Source of the DNA: Atriophallophorus winterbourni
Lineage: Eukaryota; Platyhelminthes; Trematoda; Plagiorchiida; Microphallidae
Reading direction: 5' to 3'
Assembly: GCA_013407085.1 (NCBI GenBank)
Contig: JACCGJ010008312.1
Location: 41,570 to 105,569, forward strand
DNA length: 64,000 nucleotides
Shown: positions 8,841 to 18,540 of the stretch, piece by piece
How the letters are laid out: each line of letters starts with the position of its first letter
Position numbering within the stretch: the stretch's first letter is position 1
Notes under the pieces: model-generated
Seen by the model: only the letters and a program-made list of their open reading frames with translations
The model's database searches: none
Told to the model about the DNA's origin: nothing
Program-made: the position numbers and the translations under genes

Positions 8841-9255
8841 TTAGAGATGGTTGAAGACGGTGGATAATAAATACAACCTATTAAGAGATCTAAGCATGGT
8901 AATACAATCCATTTTGAGTCTTCTAGTTCTATCAGACTAGGCGAAGTAAAGGTATCAGCTTTAAATTTGGAATGAACATAGATAAGAGTACCACCTCCCC
9001 GTTTCGAAGTTCGGTTATTCCTGAATATCTGGTAATTAGTTACTATAAGTGTTGAGTCAGGCTGGTCATCTCGGGTCCACGTTTCAGTTATAAGAATAAT
9101 GTCTACTAAGTTCGTAATGAGAAAAGATTTTAGCATTTGGATTTTAGGGGTAATTGATCGGGCATTTATAAGTAGAATACTAACATAAGAAGGAGCTGGA
9201 TTAAAAGGAGTGGAAGTAAGTTGAGACAAAAATTTAGAGCAATTAATATTTAATT
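8826..9255 (-). pseudogene. LINE-A ORF2, APE-type endonuclease N-terminal part
   Basis: The minus-strand frame reads LLINARSITPK (motif with the conserved Asn), IILITETWT (catalytic Glu), RGGGTLIYV and GCIYYPPSS, characteristic of LINE APE-type endonucleases that nick the target. It stops at about 8826, before the GDFN and SDH motifs, where an internal deletion joins it to RT. The frame has no ATG: its first stop-free codons follow a TAA at about 9256. LINE-B shows the same lack of an upstream ATG. Confidence 0.82.
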
Positions 9256-9619
9256 TATTATTTTTGGAAAAAAAATGGCATGATCATAAAAAGGCGTGTA
9301 TGGTACGTATTGCTATGTGTATCGATCATAAAATGGAGGAGTTTGAGTCATATAATTAGAGAAGTAAAGTGGTTGAGCATAATAACTAGGGGAGTAAGGG
9401 GAGGGTCTATGAAGCAAGGTGTAGTCAATGGGAGACTGATTATACTGTTTAGGGGGGTATGGTAGTTGAATACGGTAACTGGTATAATGTGCGTGCCTAT
9501 TATTATTCACCAACGTCATTTGTTGGTTTGAGGGCTTCTTGAATGCCGTGTTTCTAAATGAGCCAGGATTTGGGAGAAGAGGTTGTGTCTGTCTAAAAGT
9601 AGGTAAGGGAAGTGAACGC

Positions 9620-10348
9620 TTAGTGGGTGGCGGTGTTCTGTGAACTGTCGTGTGCAGGTGATAAATCTTGTCTTCTTAAAGGTGTAGTAACTACAGGTGA
9701 ATCACACTGCATACACTCAGATGAATCAGAAGAAGACTGATTTGTGGGAATAATTGTAATTTTGCGTTTCTTATGACCGAAACGCCTCTGCATAGAGGTG
9801 AGGTCTGGCTTCATAGTAACGTTAGAAAATCTGGGAATGGATTTCAAAATATTCCTATTCTCTAATATATATGAAACGAAACATTTATCGCTGAATTTTA
9901 TAAGTATTGGAGTTCGTTGTTCCAAGCTGTTTTTGCGTAAACGGACAAAATCAGCACAATCTACCGGAATACCGTATGAAGTGAGAAAACACCTTTTCAA
10001 GTCATTTAAAGGATAATTATTAGCTACATTGAATAAAATGATATTCTTAGAACGAGTTTCTCTTTGAGTAATTTCAGTACAAAGAGTTTCAACAAATTTA
10101 TTGGTTTGTATAAGGATATCTTGATCAATGATGGAATTGGGCTTCATAAGAGATAATAAAGGTTTAAGAGAGTCAAATAAAATCTGAGAAGTTGTTATTC
10201 CATTACGTAGACTAAATATTTCAGATTCTAATTTTTTCGATTTATTTAAGATTAAAGAGGTGTCATTATCTAACCTTACGGTACAATTTCTTGTTTGAGG
10301 AGTTTTACGAATTTTAATGCGGCGTGAGATTGATGTTTTAGGGTGCAT
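9620..10348 (-). CDS. LINE-A ORF1 (RNA-binding protein)
   Basis: A 242-codon frame from ATG (10348) to a stop at 9620. A basic N-terminus (KTSISRRIKIRKTPQTRN) is followed by an alpha-helical stretch (about residues 30-90) and then a compact domain with RSKNIILFN, DCADFVRLRK, PILIKFSDK and MKPDLTSMQRR (about 98-190). This matches the RRM-like plus C-terminal pattern of LINE ORF1 proteins that coat element RNA. It aligns along most of its length with ORF1 of LINE-B (17422-18540) but is shorter because the proline-rich tail of LINE-B is missing here. The frame is intact although ORF2 of the same element is not. Confidence 0.8.
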   Translation of the reverse strand: MHPKTSISRRIKIRKTPQTRNCTVRLDNDTSLILNKSKKLESEIFSLRNGITTSQILFDSLKPLLSLMKPNSIIDQDILIQTNKFVETLCTEITQRETRSKNIILFNVANNYPLNDLKRCFLTSYGIPVDCADFVRLRKNSLEQRTPILIKFSDKCFVSYILENRNILKSIPRFSNVTMKPDLTSMQRRFGHKKRKITIIPTNQSSSDSSECMQCDSPVVTTPLRRQDLSPAHDSSQNTATH

Positions 10349-10490
10349 GTTATATAGAATATCGGGGAACGTAAATTTTAACTTAAAGATATTATCACAA
10401 TTTATCGGTTCCGGTATGTAGCGTATACAGGAAAAAGTAGTATGGAAATGTAATTGGGATCACGTACCGTATTCAAGCGCGCGCCAAAAA

Positions 10491-10551
10491 TATTTAATTA
10501 TATTTTACCTTATTTAATTATATTTACCTTATTTAATTATATTTTACCTTT
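10491..10551. repeat. Three tandem copies of a ~20-bp AT-rich unit
   Basis: The unit TATTTAATTATATTTTACCT is repeated about three times with single-base variation. It lies just upstream (minus strand sense) of the 5' end of LINE-A. Confidence 0.85.
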
Positions 10552-10611
10552 ACATTTATAAAAAACACCATTGTATGTCTATTTTCGTACAAATTTGCAA
10601 CTTGATATCTA

Positions 10612-11275
10612 AAACAAAAAAGTATATAAGTTTACTTCATAGATTCAACTCTCGACCCCAGTGAAAGCTGGAGCTTAACAAGTTACATACACTACCTTTA
10701 TTAGATTACTGTAATATAATATCTAACAAAATTACTCGGTCTGAATTTTATGCTTTCGATTGCATCCAACGTTCTATCACACGATCCATTACCACCAGTT
10801 CGGATAAGCATTCATATAAGGAACGATGTGAGATCCTAGGATTAGAACCATTATGGTTTCGAGGAATATGACAAAATCTTGTACTTTTATTACAAAAAAA
10901 ATATATGATCGACATTGATTTTCAATTAGATTTCGAGAAGCCTGATGCATAAAATCTTCGCCACATAAACAAATTATGTATATCGAAAATTCACAAGCGG
11001 ATACGAAAAGATTTTTTATATCTAAACATTATCGTCTAATAAATTAACTTCCTAATAATATAAGACTGAGCAATTCATTGTCTAAATACAAAAAGCAACT
11101 CAAATGATTTTTAACATCAATAAAATTAGGTTAGATTTTTAATATTATTAATACTATAGATAATTTATACTTATACGGCATTAAAGGCTTTTAGTTTTTT
11201 GAGTGAACATTTTAAGAGTCATATGACTTTTTTCTTGAGAATTTACTTTTCAGAATTATTGAAATTTAACAAAAT
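10612..11275 (+). pseudogene. Decayed 3' fragment of a LINE-B-type element
   Basis: This stretch aligns with 20825-21480 of LINE-B (for example TTACTTCATAGATTC, CATACACTACCTTTATTAGAT and the 3' UTR block CTTTTTTCTTGAGAATTTAC) but carries many indels, so no frame survives. It contains TTTTCAATTAGA where LINE-B has an in-frame TAA, which suggests that the LINE-B stop is derived. Confidence 0.75.
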
Positions 11276-12195
11276 AGGGAACGATATTGTAACAAACTTT
11301 CAGGGTTATCTGTGCTGTGTAATTGTATCTGCCTACTTGTCATTTGTCAGTAGTTCAAATGCAAAATACCTTCATACGGGTCTTTCAATTGACATCTGAT
11401 TGGTCGCTTCTCGAAACCGGTTAATTGATTGGCTAAGGTTATTTTTCTGATTCTAATAAATCGCCCCGCACGGATCAGGGATCACTTTGGTATTTTTGAG
11501 CGCTAACGATATCACTTAGCTTTTCCAGCAAACTTTTGATAACCGGTTGTTCGAAGGTCTCGAGGAATTGAACCACCTACTGGCAGAATTCACTCTAGTT
11601 TCCGGTACCTAATCGTCTTCATATCACTGATCTTGATTCTCTTATCTTCTCCGGTAAACCATATTGCTCCAATTTATATCAAACGAGCAATACGTGGGAG
11701 AATATCATACGGCAGAAAAATTATAATTGTTAGCGGAAACGCAACACGAACCCGCAACTGAATACGTAAGCTTGTATTTACATTTATCTCTTCTTCATAT
11801 TCTTATATAATGTAAGTATATCAATAAAATATTACGTTTAGTATACCGTTACAAGCACAGTATAAACCTAAGTGCTATACCTATCTCTCCTTCAGGTGTT
11901 GTCATCTCCTGTCTCTGGCTACATCGCGATATCAATTTGAGATTAGAAGAATTCGACATATACTATTATCACTGAAACAAATCTTGCTGCTCAACAAATT
12001 TCAAAATATATTTTATTTTCCATTCATTGGCTTTCTTGAACTAAGTCAGTGATTTGGGCATGGCCATATTTTATAGTGTGATCAAATGCGATAAAGAAGT
12101 GTTATGTGTTGAGATGAGTGGAATGTTGCTGTCTTAGGTGATTGTGCATCATTGAAAACGTTCCATTAGTAAAGCTGCAGGAAATTTAGTGATCT
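11276..12195. other. Spacer, no gene recognised
   Basis: AT-rich sequence between two LINE fragments. I see no coding frame, tandem array or terminal repeat that can be supported. Confidence 0.5.
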
Positions 12196-13453
12196 TCTTA
12201 ACTATCATGTAGCTTATGACTCAACTTCATATAATCTGAATACATTAACTCAAGCTTTCATTGAAACGTCTTTACATCAAGCACGTTATAAACTTATAGC
12301 CGGTGATTTTAACATGCCCAATTTAAACTGGCACGAACGAAGTAAAGTTAGCTCTCATACAAATTTTATGAAAACACTTGACTTACTAGGGTACAAACAA
12401 TTTATTGATAGACCAACAAGAAAGGACAACATTCTTAACTTAGTCTTTACTCTAAATATTGATCCAAACAACTTACTAATATTGCCTTCCCCCTTTAATG
12501 GGGACCACAAAATATTATCCTTCCACCTATCATGCACTTGCAAAGCTACCAATGAGGTCAAGACTCTTCACCGTTTCATCGATTGGAAGTTACTTTCAAC
12601 ACTTATAAGGATTGAAGATTGGTCTCAATCCTTTCTTTCACATGATTTTCCAACTATATCCTCGACTTTCCATTCGAAAATTATAAGTTTAATCGATAAA
12701 GCTAGCAGTTCTAGAAAACGCATAAAACAAACTAGGCTCGAGAAAATGGAAAAGAAAATGAAAAAGTGGTCTACAGTTGCAATAAACAATAATGATATCT
12801 TTGCTCGTTTACGTTCCTATGAACTATTGAGTGACCACAAACTCATTCTAGACCACACATTGATTGCATCAGAAAATAGAGCACTGAACAGTTGTGATAA
12901 GCTAGAATCACTTAGCAAGTTATTTAAATCACGAACCGTAAACTCAACCAGCAAAGTAGATTTTATTATTCAGGATCGAACTTATAATTCGGCAGAAATA
13001 AGAATTACAGACCCTATTACAATCTGCGAAGAATTTCTTAAATATTTTAATACTACTTACAATACTTCCATCTATAAAGATATGACTAGAACAATTCGAT
13101 CACCTAGTGTATTAAACACTATATGCATACATCTGAAAGACATTCACGAAGTCTGCAAGCAAACTACGTTCAGTCTCAAGCCAGACATAACAGGCATTCC
13201 GCCCGCAATTTGCAGAATGGGTGGTGACGATTTCAAACTTCTTCTACTGAACTTATTTAACACATCAATCGAATCTGGAATCTTCCCTATAGAATGGAAA
13301 CACTCTGTCATTACACCCAGACATAAATATGGCTCGAAGCACACGGTATCAAATTATCGCCCAATTAACCACACAGCAATACTATCTAGATTACTTGAAA
13401 AAATAATAAAAAAAAGCTATCTTAAATCACTTATCTTCAAGTTTCTTCTCTAA
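12196..13453 (+). pseudogene. LINE-C ORF2, endonuclease C-terminus to RT fingers
   Basis: The frame contains the GDFN box, NGDHKILSFHL (the H-containing last endonuclease motif), a helical linker of about 250 residues and the start of RT (GIPPAICRMGGDDF, FPIEWKHSVITPRHK, NYRPINHT). It shifts frame in an A-rich run near 13400, so the frame ends at 13453 while RT similarity continues in the next frame. Confidence 0.85.
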
Positions 13454-14705
13454 AGCTCAACATGGCTTTCTAAATAAAAGATCATGCATTACATGTCAGC
13501 TTGAATACCTTGACTATATTACTACATCGATAGAGGAAGGTTCGGCAGTTGTAGTTGTCTTCCTAGACATAACTAAAGCATTTGATACTGTTCCTCATAA
13601 GATATTATTATCGAAACTTAAATCATATGGCATCGGTGGTAATCTTCTTTCCTGGTTAACTTCTTTTCTTACTGATCGCACTTACTCTGTCGAAGTTAAC
13701 GGCCGTAGATCACGCAGTTTACCTATCCCCAGTGGGGTGATTCAAGGTAGCGTATTAGGCCCCTTACTATTTCTTATATATATAAATGACATACATAACG
13801 TCATTTCGCATAGCAAACTGTTCTTATTCGCTGATGACATGAAAGTTGTCATCACTTTCACAGCTAATCAAGCACAAACTTATATAGCTCGACTAAACAA
13901 TGATTTAGCTGCACTTGCAGATTGGGCCAAAAATAATGGTCTAACGTTCTCAACAGCAAAATCTAATTTCATGCCTATAAGATGCACGATACAAAACAAC
14001 TCAATCCTTCTAAACAATAACGCAATTCAAATGATTGATAGCACGCGTTATTTAGGATTCCGATATTCTTCATCACTCACTTTCAACGAACAGATACGCC
14101 ACCTTATTACTAAAGCCAGACAAAGTATGAATACTATACACAGATCTATAATTCAGCCTCATTGTAAACTAGAAATGTATAAAGTATTCACCATTCCTAT
14201 ATTTGACTATTGTAACATAATATATACTAATATAAATAAAACCGATAGCATAGTTTTAGAAAAGATACAACGTTCTTTCTCAAAATCAATAATCGGTTAT
14301 ACCACCAAACTATCATATAGAGAAAGATGTATACAACTGAAACTCGATCCTCTATGGTTTCGCAGACTTAAGCATAACCTCATCTTATTCTTTAAAATAC
14401 TGTCAACGGATAATATTGAAATACGTTCGAATATTCATATACGGCATGATTCTAAATATAGCTTGAGAAACAGTGAAAAAACTATTAAGTTACCAAGATT
14501 TCGTACTAAAGTAAGGAACAGTTTCTTCTTGACTAAATATGCTAAACTGTGGAATCTTCTTCCAAAATTTATAAGACTCAGTTCCTCTTTAAATGAATTC
14601 AAATCACATCTAGCTTCATTTCTTACCGTTGATAAAATTCGCAATCTACTTGATTTAAATGTTCTACTTGATGATTTATATAATAATGGCATTCCTGGAT
14701 ATTGA
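13440..14705 (+). pseudogene. LINE-C ORF2, RT palm to C-terminus
   Basis: After the frameshift the open frame continues with QHGFLNKRSCITCQLEYL, FLDITKAFDTVPH (first catalytic Asp), GVIQGSVLGPLLFLIYIND, the FADDMKVV catalytic box (near 13830) and the thumb, ending at a stop at 14703-14705. From 13737 to the end there are 322 uninterrupted codons, so decay is mild. Confidence 0.88.
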
Positions 14706-15080
14706 TATTAAATAACCGTTCACATCGTTCGAAACAGCATTCTCTCGCCTCTGATTTTTTTTCTCCACAGCAAAATTCTCAATCCGCACCAAAATGAAAC
14801 TGGCCCCCAGACCTTAAACTAGTGGAATAGACCACCTTCGCCTAGCGGACAAGAAAACGGCTCATGGTCAGGAAAGATCATTCTATTTACAACAATCAAA
14901 ATGAAAACGTTTGGAACATCAACAATAGATTCTTCGCGCATCTTTGATGGACTTTATCCATTGATCATCAGTGTTGCCGGAAACATTCTAGACTTATCCT
15001 TGCAATAGATGTGTTTTCGTAAAATATCAGATCACGTACCGATTAGCTGGAAACAACATCAAATACCGTTACCTTTATAT

Positions 15081-15348
15081 TTATTGAACGTTAAATTCCG
15101 CTGAAACAAATGACCTTGAACAAATTATTTTGCAAATGTACATCCAATAATCTGATTGTACACAGCTTTTGGAAATTATTGATCATGTTTAACATGCCTT
15201 GGATTCCCAAGAATATTTATTGAACGTTAAATTCCGCTGAAACAAATGACCTTGAAAAAATTACTTTGCAAATGTACATCCTATAATCTGATTGTACAAA
15301 GCTTTTGGAAATTATTGATCATGTTTAACATGCCTTCGATTTCCAAGA
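15081..15348 (+). repeat. Tandem duplication of the LINE-C 3' terminus (~134-bp unit)
   Basis: Two head-to-tail copies of a segment that begins TTATTGAACGTTAAATTCCG and includes GATCATGTTTAACATGCC and the palindrome (15198-15211, CTTGGATTCCCAAG; 15334-15347, CTTCGATTTCCAAG). Only the second copy is followed by the TTTA tail (15354-15394). Confidence 0.88.
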
Positions 15349-15355
15349 ATAAAAT

Positions 15356-15394
<39 letters not shown>

Positions 15395-15395
<1 letters not shown>

Positions 15396-15735
15396 ATATT
15401 TCTGCATGAGATTGTGCGTCAAGTAAGCGCTCATGCTCTGTGAGATAGACCAGTAATTTCCACGTAGCTCCATTCTCATTATATGTGGTAGAGCGTTTAG
15501 TTTTTCCTCCCCTCTTCTGTAGTCTGCTAGCCTGTACAAGGTCACATCGTCGTTCGATCGGATTGCGAGTTTGCGTGAAAGCGTCACCACCTCAATATAG
15601 ACAGTCTCAGCCCGAGAGATTAAAGTGTATGCTTCGGTTGAGTGAATTAGGAAAGCATTGGCAATGAATTGTATTGTGTTGAATTGAATGAAACTACCAA
15701 CCCAATAAAAGAAGTGAGAATAAACCACAATCAGT
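15395..15735 (-). other. Open frame with LTR-like end, unassigned
   Basis: The minus strand carries a 114-codon frame (15728-15384) that I do not recognise. Its 5' part (15735-15670) resembles the end of the LTR of the compact element at 11-178: GTTTATTCTCACTT, then GGGTTGG, then TTCAATTCAACACAATACAATTC. This may be a decayed relative of that LTR family beside LINE-C. The rest has no recognisable motif, so I do not call it a gene. Confidence 0.4.
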
Positions 15736-16190
15736 ATTGGAATTACCCGATATATATTGATGTATATAAGTTTAACAATGAGAATGTGAATAACAGATTT
15801 ATTGATACGTTAAATATCCCTATTGTTGAATATTGAATGAATAATGTTGAATATATATCCCTATGTCTCGCACTAAAATTAGACGTAACTTTTTCTTAAT
15901 TAAATATGCATAAATTTGGAATTTTCTTCCTTTTCATGTCCGTATGTGCACATCTACATGAAAATTCAAAAAGCTTGTAGAAACGCTTACTGTTCACTCA
16001 CTATCCCACATCCTTAAGATGAACTCTCATCTAGATATTCTGTAAACTATTCTATTCTATTATAATTTCACATCGTTCTCCACATATTAGTATATTATGA
16101 GCTCTGATAGTATTCACTGGATAACTGGACATTCAAGTGTCAGGTTACCGGACCCTAGATATGTTGCTTCACATCTTAATCGTAACCATG
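15736..16190 (+). pseudogene. 3' fragment of a LINE-D-type element
   Basis: Degenerate similarity to 22870-23200 of LINE-D: CTCGCACTAAAATTAGACG, TTTTCTTAATTAAATATGC, the fragment reading WNFLPFH, and the 3' UTR block GTGTCAGGTTACC. Stops and indels prevent any frame. Confidence 0.6.
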
Positions 16191-17155
16191 CGTTTTTTAT
16201 TCATATTTTAATATATGAACATTTACATGACATTAAACTTTGGACGCGGATAAATACAACTGCGAACTGTGTACAGCTGCAACGTGATCTAGACGCTCTA
16301 CATGAATGGTCGATACGGAATAATTTGCAATTCAATTTCCAAAAATGCAAGGTGTTGCAAATTGGTAAGCCATTCCAGTACCAATATCACTTTAGGCAGA
16401 CGATTTTGAGCTGGACAGAATCGGAAAGGGATCTTGGAGTCTGGGTATGCGGCATCCTGAAGAACAGCCTGCATTGTGAGGTTATTTACAAGCGTGCTTC
16501 CAAGCTTCTAGGTATGCTGCGACGAATTTTCAGAACCTTCTCGCCTGGAACGTTGCCCATCATCATGAAAGCTCATATAATTCCAACCATGGAGCATGCA
16601 TCACAAGCTTGGACTCCGTGGTTAAAAAAGATATACTATTGCTTGACAAAATATACCATCGCGCAACCAAACTCGTAAGAGGATTCCGGAATCTAACCTA
16701 CGAGGAACGATTGCAAAAACTGAGGCTCCCCAGTCCCCTTCAAAGAAGCCTTCGAAGCGATGTGATACTAACATACAAAATATTAAATACCCCACATCAT
16801 CCCTTAAAACATTTATTCGAATACCATGAGTCACAAAATACAACCAGCCACTCAGCGACACTGCAAATTCCCCACTCCCGTATCAGCTGTCGCCGATATT
16901 TTCATTGTGTACGTGTCTGTTTCCTTTGGAATTCCCTCCCTGCATCGAAACGTTTATTCGAAATTTGGATACTTATTTGTTGCATAACGAATTGACGACA
17001 CCTGCGTATTGTATTGTAACTATACAACTTGACTATGCTTTACATTACATGTTTATTTTATATCTATTTCCTGAACGAATATTTACTATGATATGGTAAT
17101 TGTGAAGCTATGTGCTTTTTGTAACCATAAATTCTTAAATCTTGAATCTTGAAAT
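16190..17155 (+). pseudogene. LINE-E: CR1-like RT C-terminal fragment
   Basis: The plus strand encodes DIKLWTRINTTANC, a helical QLQRDLDALHEWS segment, ERDLGVWV, then in a second frame IYHRATKLVRGFRN, YEERLQKLRL and SCRRYFHCVRVCFLWNSLP. These are the C-terminal RT and thumb motifs of CR1-like LINEs. The frame shifts at about 16630-16650 and again near 16925. The 5' end is truncated and the 3' end has short repeats of CTTGAAT (17140-17152), so it is a dead copy. Confidence 0.82.
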
Positions 17156-17421
17156 ATAATCTACGTGAGCTCAAAATTTGTCCACATTCAAAGAAAAAGT
17201 TTCAATTTCAAAATTAGATGCCGAACTCGCAAATGCGATCAGGCACGAAATATAGCTTGGAGACACTATCGATAAAACGGTACAACAGAAACCTGATAAA
17301 TATGCAAGGTCGCGCTTGGTTTGAAAACGGTACGTGATTGCCAAATATTTCATAATTACGAAAACGTCTATTTTATATCTCTCACTCTTTTGATTATTAT
17401 TATATTTATACTATTTGAAAT

Positions 17422-18540
17422 ATGTATACTAAAACACCTATCTCGAAAAGAATTAATTTACGTAAAATCCCCAAGACCAACAAATGTTCCGTATACCTAG
17501 ATCAGAACACTTCCGTTATTTTGAATAAATTACGGAAGTTAGAATCCGAATTGAATGAAATTCGAAAAAACAACTCTTTTGTTACACAGGTTTGCAAGAC
17601 ATTACAACCATTGACTATCCTCTTGGATGATAATTCAAATATCGACAAAGATATACTTCAACGAACTAATAAGTTCGTTGAATCAATTGTTACTGAAATT
17701 TGTCAAAGAGACTTAAGATCTAAAAATGTTATCCTGTTTAATATAGACGATAGATATCCTTTACAAGATTTAAAAACTACTATCTGCTCATCTTATGGCT
17801 TCCCATTTGACTGCGCTTCACTAAAACGCTTGAGAAAATTTAAGCCTTCGAGGTCTTGCCCAATCCTATTAGAACTTAGCGACAAATGCCTAGCATCACA
17901 CATTTTAGCCCATAAGGATGTTTTAAAATCGATTCCAAAATTTAAAAATGTATTTTTTAAACCTGATCTAACGCCAATGCAACGGAGAACTAGGTTCCAT
18001 AAGCGTACCGTTACTACTCCATATTCCACCGAATCTTCCAACAATGGAAAAGAAAAGATGGAATTGGATGAGGTGCCACAAGAGTTGAATGCGCCTCCAA
18101 CTTCACCTTCTTCTGTGAATAATTCAACACAACCTATTATTTCACCTAAAATTCCAACTAAAATTATTACATCCCCTCACTTGAGGAAAAGGAAAAGAAC
18201 CATCTTACCAAAGTTTCGACAAACTAGTGCGTTATTGCCTGCACCACTTCCTTTCAGGAATCCTTTAACTTCTGACAATAGAAATACTCGGAACTTTAAT
18301 TGTCGTATAACGCCTTATCCATTAGATCGTAACTTGGCATGGCAATTCCATCGACCAAGTCCGCAATACCCGAGCCCATTTTCGAATTATAACAACCCAT
18401 CACAACACTTTTTCAACCATATTAACTGGTCCCCCGACACCAATTTTCCATATTTTAACTCATTTAACACTCACTCTACTATGTTCCCTTATCCAAGTAT
18501 GAGAAATTTTCAAATCCCTCCACAAAGGCTTTTAACATAA
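17422..18540 (+). CDS. LINE-B ORF1 (RNA-binding protein)
   Basis: Intact 372-codon frame from ATG. The basic N-terminus (ISKRINLRKIPKTNK) is followed by a helical region (about 30-95) and a compact RRM-like/C-terminal domain with RSKNVILFN, DCASLKRLRK, PILLELSDK and FKPDLTPMQRR (about 100-195). The last 170 residues are rich in Pro, Ser, Asn and aromatic residues and look disordered. It presumably binds the element RNA in the cytoplasm and assists reverse transcription. LINE-A ORF1 is a shorter homologue. The start is clear: the next in-frame Met is far downstream and similarity reaches the N-terminus. Confidence 0.85.
   Translation: MYTKTPISKRINLRKIPKTNKCSVYLDQNTSVILNKLRKLESELNEIRKNNSFVTQVCKTLQPLTILLDDNSNIDKDILQRTNKFVESIVTEICQRDLRSKNVILFNIDDRYPLQDLKTTICSSYGFPFDCASLKRLRKFKPSRSCPILLELSDKCLASHILAHKDVLKSIPKFKNVFFKPDLTPMQRRTRFHKRTVTTPYSTESSNNGKEKMELDEVPQELNAPPTSPSSVNNSTQPIISPKIPTKIITSPHLRKRKRTILPKFRQTSALLPAPLPFRNPLTSDNRNTRNFNCRITPYPLDRNLAWQFHRPSPQYPSPFSNYNNPSQHFFNHINWSPDTNFPYFNSFNTHSTMFPYPSMRNFQIPPQRLLT

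Larger units (their letters stand above)
2109..10490 (-). mobile_element. LINE-A: CR1/Jockey-like non-LTR retrotransposon, split by a Gypsy element
   Basis: Read on the minus strand: a 5' region (about 10490-10349), ORF1 (10348-9620), an endonuclease part of ORF2 (about 9229-8826), RT (8840-8242), then after the 4.9-kb Gypsy insertion (8241-3296) the RT C-terminus (3295-2647), a 3' UTR, the palindrome CTTGGAATTCCAAG (2138-2151) and a TAAA-type tail (about 2130-2109). The ORF2 frame resumes across the insertion, which shows that the LINE is older. An internal deletion near 8825 joins the middle of the endonuclease to the RT. No target duplication was found. The clade call (CR1/Jockey group) rests on the APE-type endonuclease plus RT layout and is inference. 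Confidence 0.85.
12196..15394 (+). mobile_element. LINE-C: 5'-truncated relative of LINE-A
   Basis: It begins inside the endonuclease (KLIAGDFNMPNLNW near 12297) and runs through linker, RT and thumb to a stop at 14703-14705, then a 3' UTR with a duplicated terminal segment (15081-15348), two palindromes and a TTTA repeat tail ending near 15394. The absence of ORF1 and the endonuclease N-terminus is the usual result of incomplete reverse transcription. Its RT protein is very close to that of LINE-A. Confidence 0.88.
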
